Origin: Lachnospiraceae bacterium
GTDB taxonomy: Bacteria; Bacillota; Clostridia; Lachnospirales; Lachnospiraceae
Assembly (NCBI GenBank): GCA_900752065.1
Contig: CAADTT010000084.1
Location: 1-55,089 of the forward strand
DNA length: 55,089 nt
Reading direction: 5' to 3'
Position 1 is the first letter of the stretch; every line of letters starts with the position of its first letter. Positions 25,868-33,532 of this stretch are shown here, one piece after another. A program made the translations under genes and the position numbers. A model generated the notes under the pieces. That model did no database searches and was not told where the DNA came from. It saw only the letters and a list, made by a program, of their open reading frames with translations.

Positions 25868-25896
25868 CCTCGAATTTGCGGAAGCTGTTATGAGGT

Positions 25897-26829
25897 CTAA
25901 GCTTCTATGATCGTGCCGGCTTTTCCTTCCAGAGCGTTCAGTGCATGTTCGAGATTTGTGATGATCGCTCTGCGGCCTTCCCCGGTCTTCAGAAAGCTTA
26001 CAGATGCCTGAATCTTCGGAAGCATTGCCGTCTCTCCAAACTGGTTATCTTTAATGTAGCGTTCGGCTTCTTCGACATTTAAGTGTGCCAGGGGTTTGGG
26101 ACAGTCCGTGAGATGATCCAGGCATACTTTTTCGTCGTTTGTGAGGATCATCAGGATGTCCGCATCCAGCATTTCTGCAAGCTTTCCGCTGACATAGTCT
26201 TTTTCAATGATGGCGCTGGCACCTTTCAGTTCACTGCCCTGAGAGAGCACCGGAATTCCGCCTCCTCCGCAGGCAATGACAACCTGTCCGGCATCTGTAA
26301 GAGCGCGGATCGCATCAATTTCAATAATATCCTTTGGATGAGGGGCAGCCACGATCCGGCGGAAGCCTTTGCCGGGTTCTTCAATCATATAATTTCCCTT
26401 TTTTTCTTCTTCTTCCGCTTCCTCCGCACTCATATAACGCCCGATGACCTTCACGGGATGATAAAATGCATCATCGTAAGGGTCTACCAATACCTGCGTG
26501 AGAATCGTACTGACTGTTTTAAAGATTCCTTTTTTCAGAAGTTCTGACCGGATGGCATTCTGGAGGTCATATCCGATATAGCCCTGGCTCATGGCAGAGC
26601 ATACGGACATGGGAGCTGCCGTATAATCCTGATGTGCTTTTCCAAATTCATTCATGGCCGTGTGGATCATTCCTACCTGCGGAGCATTGCTGTGGGTAAT
26701 GATTAACTGGCAGCCTTCCGCCACCATCTCAGCAAGGATCTTTGCAGATTTTTTTACCGCAATTTTTTGCTCTGGAAATGTAGTGCCAAGCGCCCGGTGA
26801 CCCAGTGCAATTACAACCTTTTTTTTCAT
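25897..26829 (-). CDS. arcC: Carbamate kinase
   Basis: A 310-residue amino-acid-kinase-fold enzyme that transfers phosphate between carbamoyl phosphate and ADP, making ATP in the catabolic direction. The conserved spots are present: 'HSNAPQVG' (about 46-53), 'PVKVIGRYMSAEEAEE', 'CGGGGIPVL' (about 190) and 'ILTNDEKVCLD'. The N-terminal nucleotide loop is 'ALGHRALG' rather than the common 'ALGGNAL', as in a clostridial subgroup often linked to purine or ureide breakdown (from memory). GAGGGG lies 7 nt before the ATG. No arginine deiminase or transcarbamylase gene is adjacent, so the source of carbamoyl phosphate is not shown here. Confidence 0.9.
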   Translation of the reverse strand: MKKKVVIALGHRALGTTFPEQKIAVKKSAKILAEMVAEGCQLIITHSNAPQVGMIHTAMNEFGKAHQDYTAAPMSVCSAMSQGYIGYDLQNAIRSELLKKGIFKTVSTILTQVLVDPYDDAFYHPVKVIGRYMSAEEAEEEEKKGNYMIEEPGKGFRRIVAAPHPKDIIEIDAIRALTDAGQVVIACGGGGIPVLSQGSELKGASAIIEKDYVSGKLAEMLDADILMILTNDEKVCLDHLTDCPKPLAHLNVEEAERYIKDNQFGETAMLPKIQASVSFLKTGEGRRAIITNLEHALNALEGKAGTIIEA

Positions 26830-27013
26830 GATGTTTCCCCTCTTTTCTTTTACATGGTCGATAAACGTTTCAGTTATATGTCATTATAAGTTTTTTGGCA
26901 GGAAAAAGCAATAAAAGGATAAAAAGCATAGAAGAAGAATGTTAATAAATTATCAGATTATAATACAATTTATTTAAAGAAGAAAAATATTTAAAAAATA
27001 TTAAAAAAGATAG

Positions 27014-27042
27014 TTGACAAAATAGGAATAAAAGGCTATAAT
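27014..27042 (+). promoter_or_regulatory. Consensus sigma-A promoter of an unassigned RNA
   Basis: TTGACA (27014-27019) and TATAAT (27037-27042) match consensus perfectly with a 17-bp spacer. An A/T-run region resembling an UP element lies directly upstream. It should be one of the strongest promoters in the window, yet no ordinary gene follows. Confidence 0.85.
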
Positions 27043-27048
27043 AAAGAC

Positions 27049-27315
27049 AACAAAAAACAACAGAGAAATAAAAAACAGGAGGACAGTCCAATGGGAACAT
27101 AAGCAATCATTCAATTTCAAACGATCAGGAAGGCGAATGAAAAACAAAAACGGAATCTAAGAAAGAGAGGTACGGACCACCGAGAAATTAAACGAATTGT
27201 TTTTGTAGAACACAGAAACAAATAAAAAAGAAAAAGAGGTAAAAAGAATGAAAGAAGTTCAGTAGGAACGGATATGTGAGTGACGAGAAAACCGCATATC
27301 CGTTCCGAATTTTTG
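27049..27315 (+). ncRNA. Candidate small RNA, about 265 nt, unassigned family
   Basis: Bounded by a perfect promoter and a 12-bp terminator, this purine-rich stretch has no reading frame of gene size. It carries three micro-ORFs, each after a purine-rich site: ATG GGA ACA TAA (27091-27102, after AGGAGG), a 7-codon frame (27137-27160, after AGGAAGG) and a 5-codon frame (27248-27265) whose stop abuts the terminator stem. It does not look like 6S RNA, tmRNA, RNase P or SRP RNA. It may be a regulatory RNA or a wrecked small gene. Confidence 0.45.
27265..27315 (+). terminator. Terminator of the 27.0 kb transcript
   Basis: A perfect 12-bp stem (GGAACGGATATG with CATATCCGTTCC) with an 18-nt loop is followed by GAATTTTTG. 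Confidence 0.8.
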
Positions 27316-27402
27316 TTACAGTTCAGCTATGCCTGATATTATGGGCGAGTCATGCTTGCATGAACGAGCACATGGTATCAGGCGTGGCTGAACTGTAACA
27401 AA
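27312..27402. repeat. Long palindromic intergenic repeat
   Basis: Two 28-nt arms (27312-27339 and 27375-27402) pair along their whole length, counting G-T pairs, with 16 perfect outer pairs (TTTGTTACAGTTCAGC). An inner TCATG/CATGA hairpin fills the loop. Partial relatives of the arm occur at 9843-9860, 41914-41927 and 54991-55007, so it belongs to a dispersed family. Confidence 0.75.
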
Positions 27403-27431
27403 TTTTTGTGCTTTAAAAATACATTTCCAGA

Positions 27432-27460
27432 GTCATAAACCTTTATCCCCGTCATATATA
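27432..27460 (+). promoter_or_regulatory. Probable sigma-E promoter of the spoIIIA operon
   Basis: GTCATAAA (27432-27439) and CATATATA (27453-27460), 13 bp apart, resemble the sporulation sigma-E elements (-35 with ATA, -10 CATANANT). spoIIIAA is sigma-E dependent in Bacillus subtilis, which fits. The spacing is about 80 bp to the start codon. Confidence 0.55.
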
Positions 27461-27541
27461 TGGTGTAGCAGCAGTTTCAAACCGCATCCGGTTCAAAAGA
27501 AGACAGCCTGCATGACAGAAAATCAGTGAAGGGGGGAGAGC

Positions 27542-28489
27542 ATGAAGGGGAAGGACGAGTTCATCAAAATTTTTTCCATGAATATCAGGAATATTTTACA
27601 AAAAACAAAGATAGATTTAAAAGAACTTCAGGAAATCAGGCTTCGCGCGGGAAAACCGCTTCTGGTGATGGCAGGAGGAAGAGAATATTTTGTCACAGCA
27701 GGCGGCAGTCTGACAGAGGAGGAGCAGAGGGGCTGGAGAGTTCCGAAAAGAGAAATTGCGGAGACGATGGAGTATATTGCCAACTACTCCCTGTATGCTT
27801 ATGAGGACGAGGTCAGGCAGGGATTTCTGACGATCAGCGGCGGACATCGCGTCGGGATCGCTGGGAAGGCTGTGACAGATGGCGGGAGGATCCGAAGCAT
27901 CCGGCATATCTCCTTCCTGAATGTGAGAGTATCCCATGAGGTGAAAGGGTGTGCAGACGCTGTGATGCCGTATCTGGCAAAAGAGGGAGAAATTTGCCAT
28001 ACCCTGATCTTATCTCCGCCCGGATGCGGAAAGACGACACTGCTGAGGGATATGATACGCCAGATATCGAATGGCGGGGCTTATTGCAGGGGGCAGACAG
28101 TAGGGGTAGTGGACGAGCGTTCCGAAATCGGAGGAGCCTACCTGGGAGTTCCGCAGAATGATCTGGGGATCCGGACGGATCTGCTGGACTGCTGTCCGAA
28201 GGCAGAAGGGATGATGCTGCTAATCCGTTCTATGGCGCCGAGGGTTCTGGCAGTGGACGAGATCGGCGGAGCGGAGGACATTTCTGCTATCGAGGCTGCG
28301 GTGAACTGCGGCTGCAGGATCCTGGCGACGGTACACGGCAGCAGCATGGAGGATATCCGCAGAAAGCCAATGCTTGGCAGACTGATGGAGCAGGAGGTAT
28401 TTGAACGCTATATCATTCTGCATAATCTGGGCGGCGCAGGTACAGTCAGGCAGATTGTAGGAAAAGAAGGAAAGGTTCTTTATGGTTAG
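27542..28489 (+). CDS. spoIIIAA: Stage III sporulation protein AA (ATPase)
   Basis: A 315-residue ATPase of the secretion-ATPase type, thought to power the mother-cell side of the SpoIIIA-SpoIIQ feeding-tube channel. Walker A is 'SPPGCGKTTLLRD' (about 158-170), Walker B 'VLAVDEIGG' (about 234-242), preceded by 'VVDERSEIGG'. The 'SLYAYEDEVRQGFLTISGGHRVGI' block is typical of the family. GGGGGGAGAGC precedes the ATG. It is the first of eight genes, overlapping spoIIIAB by 8 bp. Confidence 0.95.
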   Translation: MKGKDEFIKIFSMNIRNILQKTKIDLKELQEIRLRAGKPLLVMAGGREYFVTAGGSLTEEEQRGWRVPKREIAETMEYIANYSLYAYEDEVRQGFLTISGGHRVGIAGKAVTDGGRIRSIRHISFLNVRVSHEVKGCADAVMPYLAKEGEICHTLILSPPGCGKTTLLRDMIRQISNGGAYCRGQTVGVVDERSEIGGAYLGVPQNDLGIRTDLLDCCPKAEGMMLLIRSMAPRVLAVDEIGGAEDISAIEAAVNCGCRILATVHGSSMEDIRRKPMLGRLMEQEVFERYIILHNLGGAGTVRQIVGKEGKVLYG

Positions 28490-29000
28490 GTACATGGGCC
28501 TGAGCATGGTGATCTTCGGATGTGCGGCGATGGGAATGTCTGCAGGAAATGAACTGGGAAGGCGCATTCGGGATCTGCGTGAGCTTTTAAAGCTTCTGGA
28601 GCTTCTTGAAGGTGAGATCAGCTATGCACATGCTGTCCTGACGGAGAGTTTCCGCCATGCGGCAAGGCGGATGAGAGCCCCGTATGCGGAATTTCTGGAA
28701 AACATGGCGGAGCACATGGATGAGAGGAGCGGAGATACGCTGAAGGATATTTTTGCACGCCATGTCCGGAATGACCTGAGGAATACAGCGCTGCGTTCAG
28801 AGGACAGAGAAGAGCTGGTCAGCTTTGGGGAACAGCTTGGAAATCTGGATGTGAAAATGCAGCTTGCGGCAATTGCGCTATACAGGAAACAGCTCTCCCA
28901 GGCATGTGTACAAGCACAGGAGGAGTGGAGGAAGGATTCAAAGCTGTACCGTTGTCTGGGATTTATGGGGGGACTGTTTCTGGCGGTATTGTTTCTGTAG
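28482..29000 (+). CDS. spoIIIAB: Stage III sporulation protein AB
   Basis: A 172-residue membrane-associated protein with an N-terminal hydrophobic segment (about 1-20), a long helical domain with the family pattern 'LRELLKLLELLEGEISYAHAVLTESF', and a C-terminal hydrophobic tail (about 155-172). It resembles type II secretion GspF-like cytoplasmic domains and is proposed to help couple the ATPase to the channel. It overlaps spoIIIAA by 8 bp. Confidence 0.93.
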   Translation: MVRYMGLSMVIFGCAAMGMSAGNELGRRIRDLRELLKLLELLEGEISYAHAVLTESFRHAARRMRAPYAEFLENMAEHMDERSGDTLKDIFARHVRNDLRNTALRSEDREELVSFGEQLGNLDVKMQLAAIALYRKQLSQACVQAQEEWRKDSKLYRCLGFMGGLFLAVLFL

Positions 29001-29040
29001 GGATGATCCAGAAGAGCTTGTACCGGGAAAGGAGAGGGGC

Positions 29041-29235
29041 ATGAGTGTAAATCTGATTTTCAAGATTGCAGCAGTGGGTATTCTGGTTTCCGTACTTAGC
29101 CAGGTGCTCAAACAGAGCGGGCGGGAGGAGACTGCATTTTTGACAGGGCTTGCAGGGCTTCTGGTGGTGCTTTTCTGGGTTCTGCCTTACATCAATCAGT
29201 TGTTTGAGAGCGTCAAAAATCTGTTTTCACTGTAG
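29041..29235 (+). CDS. spoIIIAC: Stage III sporulation protein AC
   Basis: A 64-residue protein with two membrane helices ('IFKIAAVGILVSVLSQVL' and 'TGLAGLLVVLFWVLPYI'), normal for this very short family member of the channel. The start ATG at 29041 has AAAGGAGAGGGGC directly upstream; longer frames that begin earlier run through spoIIIAB in another frame and are not real starts. Confidence 0.93.
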   Translation: MSVNLIFKIAAVGILVSVLSQVLKQSGREETAFLTGLAGLLVVLFWVLPYINQLFESVKNLFSL

Positions 29236-29243
29236 GAGGACTT

Positions 29244-29624
29244 ATGCTGAAAATTGCCATGCTTGGAATCGCAGGAATCCTGACTGCGTTGTTTTTGAAA
29301 GAGACAAGGCCAGCTTTTACTGTGTTTATCAGTATGGCCGCCTGTCTTCTGATCTTTTTTTATGCGGTAAATAAGCTGTCCTATCTGGCTGAAACGATGA
29401 CAAGCCTGAGAACTTATGTAGATCTGAAGGATTCCTATCTTGGTTCGCTGATGAAGATTGTCGGGATCACCTATATTGCTGATTTCTCGGCAAACCTGTG
29501 CAGGGATGCCGGATATACGGCGATCGCAGGACAGATTGAGTTTTTTGGGAAAATATCGATTCTGGCCGTTAGTGTACCGGTGATCCTGGCGCTGATGGAT
29601 ACCATCAGCGGATTCCTGAAGTGA
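29244..29624 (+). CDS. spoIIIAD: Stage III sporulation protein AD
   Basis: A 126-residue protein with three to four membrane segments and the conserved 'YADFSANLCRDAGYTAIAGQIEFFGKISIL'-type end region (here 'FSANLCRDAGYTAIA'). It is part of the SpoIIIA membrane complex. TAGGAGGACTT overlaps the preceding stop and gives a good ribosome site. Confidence 0.94.
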   Translation: MLKIAMLGIAGILTALFLKETRPAFTVFISMAACLLIFFYAVNKLSYLAETMTSLRTYVDLKDSYLGSLMKIVGITYIADFSANLCRDAGYTAIAGQIEFFGKISILAVSVPVILALMDTISGFLK

Positions 29625-29631
29625 GGTGCCG

Positions 29632-30771
29632 ATGAAGAGATTCTGGTTGTTTTTTGCAATCCTTATGGCGTTATGGGGCGTGTTCGGGGGAGAGAGCGCA
29701 CAGGCGGCGGAGAGCAGCCTGACCGATGATTTTCTGGAGGAACTGGATCTGGAAAAGATTGACAGAGAATTTCAGGATCTGAAGGGAAAGGAAAGGATCC
29801 GGTTTACAGATGCAGTAAAGAAGCTGATCCGCGGCGAGATCCCCATGAAACCGGAGGGAATCATGCAGATCGTAAAGGATACGTTGTTTTCCGGGCTGGA
29901 GGATAGCCGCAGCACGGCAGTACGTATTTTGGTCCTTCTTACAGCAGCGGCGCTTTTTTCAAATTTTGTCTATGTATTTGAGAAGAGCCAGGCGGCAGAT
30001 ATCAGCTTTTATATGATGTATCTTTGCCTTTTCACGCTTCTGATGCAGACTTTCCGGGAGATGGCGCAGATAACGATGGATGCACTGAATCAGGTGATTG
30101 CCTTTATGAAGCTTTTGATGCCCTCGTATTTCCTGGCTTCTGTTTTTGCGTCGGGTTCGGTAACGGGAGCAGGCTTTTATGAATTGACTCTGGGGATGCT
30201 TCTGGTGGTTCAGTGGGTTTTGAAGTACAGCGTGATGCCTGCCGTAAATCTCTATGTTCTCTTTTCCATGCTGAACCATCTGACAAAGGAGGACTATCTG
30301 TCAAAGCTGGCGGAGCTTTTGAAAACCTATGTGGAGTGGAGCCTGAAGACGCTGACAGCACTGGCGATCGGTCTGCAGACTGTACAGACCATGATCCTTC
30401 CGGCGGTGGACAAACTGAAAACAGCAGCCTTTACAAAGACGGCCGGGGCTGTGCCGGGGCTTGGAAATATCTTCAGCGGCGTGACAGAGGTGGTGATCGG
30501 ATCAGCCGTATTGATTAAGAACGCAGTAGGCGCTGCGGGGCTGATCTTCCTTGTTCTGCTCTGTCTGATTCCATTTTTGAAACTGGGATTTGGAAGCCTC
30601 TTTTACCGGCTGCTGGCGGCGGCAGCCCAGCCTGTTTCCGATAAGCGCATGGTGGAGTGCGTCAGCAGTGTGGGAGAAGGGGCAGGACTTTTGATGAAGA
30701 TTCTTTTTATGGTGGGCGCACTGTTTTTTATTTCCGTTGCCATGGTGACAGCATCCGTGACCGGAGGATAG
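29632..30771 (+). CDS. spoIIIAE: Stage III sporulation protein AE
   Basis: A 379-residue polytopic protein with a signal-like start (to 'AQAAES', about residue 25), an acidic periplasm-side segment (about 26-85) and about seven membrane helices. It is the main permease-like part of the channel. Signature pieces include 'FMKLLMPSYFLA' and 'NHLTKEDYLSKLAELLKTYVEW'-type residues near 225. The ATG at 29632 is favoured because GAGG lies 5 nt upstream; a GTG at 29626 would add two residues. Confidence 0.93.
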   Translation: MKRFWLFFAILMALWGVFGGESAQAAESSLTDDFLEELDLEKIDREFQDLKGKERIRFTDAVKKLIRGEIPMKPEGIMQIVKDTLFSGLEDSRSTAVRILVLLTAAALFSNFVYVFEKSQAADISFYMMYLCLFTLLMQTFREMAQITMDALNQVIAFMKLLMPSYFLASVFASGSVTGAGFYELTLGMLLVVQWVLKYSVMPAVNLYVLFSMLNHLTKEDYLSKLAELLKTYVEWSLKTLTALAIGLQTVQTMILPAVDKLKTAAFTKTAGAVPGLGNIFSGVTEVVIGSAVLIKNAVGAAGLIFLVLLCLIPFLKLGFGSLFYRLLAAAAQPVSDKRMVECVSSVGEGAGLLMKILFMVGALFFISVAMVTASVTGG

Positions 30772-30780
30772 GGGGAAAAT

Positions 30781-31302
30781 ATGGAAGCATTTTATAGCTG
30801 GATACGAAATATTGTCTGCTGTCTCTGCCTGTTTCATATTTTTTTGCAGGTCCTTCCGGGTGAGAGCTTTAAAAAGTATGTCCGCTTTTTCGGGGGACTG
30901 ATCCTGCTCCTGATGACAGCAGCGCCGCTTTCGGATGCGGCGCATGTGGCGGCGGGATTTGAGAGGGCGTGGAATCTGGAAAGTCTGCGGGAGCGGGCAG
31001 AGGATATCAGGCTTACCGGAGAAGGAATGGAGGAGCTGCGCTCGGAAAGGATCAACGAGGCATATCAAAGGGAAGTGAAACGGCAGATGGAGGAGGTGGT
31101 GAGGGCGTATGGCATGCATCCCCAAAAGACAGAGCTGGTATTTTCCGGAGAGGAAGGACAGACTCTGAATATTCTGGAAGCCAGGTTCCAGGTGACTGCT
31201 GAGACGGAATTACTGAATAATGAAATTTCGGACATAAAAAAAGAATTTCAAGAAGTCTATCACATTCCGGCGGGACATATAAATATCAGTATACAGGAGT
31301 AG
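30781..31302 (+). CDS. spoIIIAF: Stage III sporulation protein AF
   Basis: A 173-residue protein with two N-terminal membrane helices (about 8-25 and 34-52) and a soluble C-terminal domain (about 85-173) of ring-building motif type, as in SpoIIIAG and SpoIIIAH. The end 'YHIPAGHINISIQE' is typical. GGAGGATAGGGGG lies before the ATG. Confidence 0.9.
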   Translation: MEAFYSWIRNIVCCLCLFHIFLQVLPGESFKKYVRFFGGLILLLMTAAPLSDAAHVAAGFERAWNLESLRERAEDIRLTGEGMEELRSERINEAYQREVKRQMEEVVRAYGMHPQKTELVFSGEEGQTLNILEARFQVTAETELLNNEISDIKKEFQEVYHIPAGHINISIQE

Positions 31303-31305
31303 CAT

Positions 31306-31872
31306 ATGGAAAAAGGAATCAGGAATCTCAGGGAAAAGATGAAGCATATGAATAAGAACCAGTGGCTGATTCTGGTACTGACGGGAATCCTGCTTTTGGT
31401 CATAGCGATGCCTGTGCCTGGGAGAAGCAGTGAAAAAAAGGCTGCAAAGACAGTCCAGACGGAAGCCGTCGGGGAGGGAGGGGATATGGAGACGCTGGAG
31501 AAGCGGCTGGAATATGCCCTGGCAAGTGTCGAGGGAGTAGGAAGGGTACGGGTGATGATCACGAAGAAATCCAGCGGAGAAAAGATCGTGGAGAAGGATA
31601 TACCCGTGACAGACAGGAGCACGACAGAGGAGGGCGGCGATGGAAACCGAAGCACTGTGGAAAAGACACAGGAGGAGGCAACAGTGTACGTACAGGATGG
31701 AAACGGAGGCCAGACACCGTATGTGATCCGGGAGACGGAGCCGCAGATTCAGGGAATTGTCATTGTGGCGGAGGGCGGAAATGATCCAAAAATCGTCCGG
31801 AATATTACAGAGGCTGTCATGGCATTATTTGGAGTTGAAGCGCATAAAATCAAAGTAATGAAGATGAATTAG
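31306..31872 (+). CDS. spoIIIAG: Stage III sporulation protein AG
   Basis: A 188-residue single-pass protein. The membrane helix is at about 21-40 ('WLILVLTGILLLVIAMPV'). A soluble domain with 'LEKRLEYALASVEGVGRVRVMI' and 'IVIVAEGGNDPKIVRNITEAVMALFGV' forms the ring of the mother-cell channel in the intermembrane space. It starts 3 nt after spoIIIAF. Confidence 0.94.
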   Translation: MEKGIRNLREKMKHMNKNQWLILVLTGILLLVIAMPVPGRSSEKKAAKTVQTEAVGEGGDMETLEKRLEYALASVEGVGRVRVMITKKSSGEKIVEKDIPVTDRSTTEEGGDGNRSTVEKTQEEATVYVQDGNGGQTPYVIRETEPQIQGIVIVAEGGNDPKIVRNITEAVMALFGVEAHKIKVMKMN

Positions 31873-31882
31873 GAGGGAAAAC

Positions 31883-32632
31883 GTGAAAAATATCTTTAAG
31901 AAAAATCAGATCATCATCACGGCGCTTGCAGTTATGATCGCTGTAGCGGGCTATCTGAATTACTCAGGTTCCAAGCTGGGGGAAGGGATTTCTCCGGCGG
32001 CAGCGGATAAGGGGAGCGTGAAAAAAGAGACAGAGGCGCAGAAAGATCAGGCATTTATTGACATTGACAGCCCGGATGAGGAGTTTGCGCTGGAGGATGC
32101 GGCAGACGAAGCGGCTCTGACCGATCCGGATGCGGCGTCCGAAAATTTATCTGCGGATGCATCGGAGGAAAACCCGGTGTCTGATACACCGGGAGAAGCC
32201 GTACTTACCAGTGTGCCGGGAAGTTCCGGCTTCGCGGCAGAGGCAAGGCTTTCCAGGGAACAGGTTCGTGCCAAGAACAAGGAAACACTGCTGGAAGTTA
32301 TCAATAATACAAACATAGCGGAAGAACAGAAGCAGGATGCCATCAATACGATGAACGCGATGGCTGACATTTCAGAGAAAGAGGCGGCGGCGGAACTGCT
32401 GTTGGAATCGAAGGGATTTACGGATGCAGTAGTAAGTATCACAGACGGTACAGTGGATGTGGTCATCAGTCAGGTGGAAGTGACAGATGCACAGAGGGCG
32501 CAGATCGAAGATATTGTTAAGAGAAAAACGGAGATTTCCGGGGAAAATATTGTAATCACTCCTATGGCGTCCCAGATGGATACCAGTGAGGAAACAGAAG
32601 CACAGACAGAAATGCAGACAGAAGCAAAATAG
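31883..32632 (+). CDS. spoIIIAH: Stage III sporulation protein AH
   Basis: A 249-residue single-pass protein, the mother-cell partner of SpoIIQ. The membrane helix is at about 8-27, followed by a long acidic, Ala/Asp/Glu-rich linker (about 45-120). The ring-building domain has 'AKNKETLLEVINNTNIAEEQKQDA' and 'EAAAELLLESKGF'. It ends with a low-complexity Thr/Glu/Gln tail. The start codon is GTG with AGGAGGG upstream. In Clostridia the forespore partner SpoIIQ is often divergent or absent; none is seen here. Confidence 0.93.
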   Translation: MKNIFKKNQIIITALAVMIAVAGYLNYSGSKLGEGISPAAADKGSVKKETEAQKDQAFIDIDSPDEEFALEDAADEAALTDPDAASENLSADASEENPVSDTPGEAVLTSVPGSSGFAAEARLSREQVRAKNKETLLEVINNTNIAEEQKQDAINTMNAMADISEKEAAAELLLESKGFTDAVVSITDGTVDVVISQVEVTDAQRAQIEDIVKRKTEISGENIVITPMASQMDTSEETEAQTEMQTEAK

Positions 32633-32639
32633 GAAAGAG

Positions 32640-32668
32640 CAGCCGGCCGGAAAAGGGCCGGCTGTTTT
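32640..32668 (+). terminator. Terminator of the spoIIIA operon
   Basis: A perfect 9-bp GC-rich stem, CAGCCGGCC with GGCCGGCTG, has a 7-nt loop and TTTT, 8 nt after the spoIIIAH stop. Confidence 0.88.
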
Positions 32669-32747
32669 GGCGGAAACCGAACGTCTGCTTTTTAAGAAAG
32701 TTTTCAGAAGTTTGTTACCGGATATTCACAAATGGAGAGTAAAATAA

Positions 32748-32828
32748 ATGAAAACGATAAAGCGAAGAAAAACGTGTCTGTCAGAGGGGGAGCAGGCATG
32801 GATTTTCGTGCGTATGGGGTTGAAATAA
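32748..32828 (+). CDS. Possible 26-residue small peptide
   Basis: An ATG with GGAGAG 8 nt upstream opens a 26-codon basic frame (MKTIKRRKTCLSEGEQAW... ending in MGLK). It lies between the spoIIIA terminator and the VTC-like gene. There is no recognised family; it may be a leader peptide, or chance. Confidence 0.2.
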   Translation: MKTIKRRKTCLSEGEQAWIFVRMGLK

Positions 32829-32853
32829 TGGAACAGGAGAATGGGGGTCTCAT

Positions 32854-33483
32854 ATGAAATATATGACTTATTATGAAGAACAAAACACGGTTACCGTGGG
32901 AAAATATCAGCAGATGAAGCGGAGTCTGAAGGCAGGCGAACAGCAGGAACAGATGGAAAAGTACACACTGAAAAAACTGAAGTTTATCGGAAATGAATCA
33001 CAGCCAGCCTGTGCAGCTTATGCGCTCTGTGTCAAGGAGGGAGAGGAAGAGAAAATCTTTCTGGAAAAGAAATACATACAGAACGGGCTGCATTTTAAGA
33101 GCAGCCTGAGGATATCAAAGAAAGAGTGTTTGAAAATACTGAAAGGTGACCTGGAATGGATGCGGGGCCATAAGAGAGATCTGCTGGCGGACTTTTATCT
33201 GCAGATCACCCTGAATCATCTGAGTCCCGGCTATCTGACGGAATATGAAAAGGAACGGGTTTCCGGCAAAAAAGGAAACTATATTCTTTTCTGCCGAAAG
33301 ATCAACCGGGCGGTAGGCATCACGAACTGTCTGTTTGAGGAGCCTGAGATCGTGATTCCCTGTATTGAAGCGGAAAAGGTACTGGTCACATACCGGAAAG
33401 TGGTAAAGCTGCCGAATGTTTTCGGTATGCTGTTTACCGGACAGGAAGAACAGCCGGGGGAAGCGTCGCTTCTCCTCGTATAA
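32854..33483 (+). CDS. Unknown protein, distant VTC-like (polyphosphate polymerase domain) candidate
   Basis: A 209-residue soluble protein with no signal peptide. It starts 'MKYMTYYEEQNTVTVGKYQQM'-like and carries the order 'IFLEKKYIQNGLHFKSSLRIS', 'ECLKILKGDLEWM' and 'GYLTEYEKERV...NYILFCRKINRAVG'. This echoes VTC/tetra-Arg tunnel proteins: an E-x-K-K strand, a K-x-S/R strand, a Y-E-R strand and a closing F-x-R-x-I. It is shorter than the family and several basic tunnel residues are replaced, so the match is tentative. The gene stands alone with a GGGGG site before the ATG and a terminator after it. Confidence 0.6.
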   Translation: MKYMTYYEEQNTVTVGKYQQMKRSLKAGEQQEQMEKYTLKKLKFIGNESQPACAAYALCVKEGEEEKIFLEKKYIQNGLHFKSSLRISKKECLKILKGDLEWMRGHKRDLLADFYLQITLNHLSPGYLTEYEKERVSGKKGNYILFCRKINRAVGITNCLFEEPEIVIPCIEAEKVLVTYRKVVKLPNVFGMLFTGQEEQPGEASLLLV

Positions 33484-33485
33484 AG

Positions 33486-33518
33486 AAAAAGCTCCGGATG
33501 AAAGCTCCGGAGCTTTTT
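33486..33518. terminator. Bidirectional terminator
   Basis: AAAAAGCTCCGG pairs with CCGGAGCTTTTT over 12 bp. It sits between the VTC-like gene and a convergent small membrane protein gene. Confidence 0.85.
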
Positions 33519-33532
33519 ACTGCCAGGCGCAG

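Larger units (their letters stand above)
26830..27541. other. Gene-poor region with promoter, RNA and palindrome
   Basis: About 710 bp without an ordinary protein gene. It contains, in order, a very AT-rich tract (26880-27013), a consensus promoter (27014-27042), an A-rich transcript with three micro-ORFs, a terminator (27265-27315), a long palindromic repeat (27312-27402) and a probable sigma-E promoter (27432-27460) for spoIIIAA. Confidence 0.7.
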
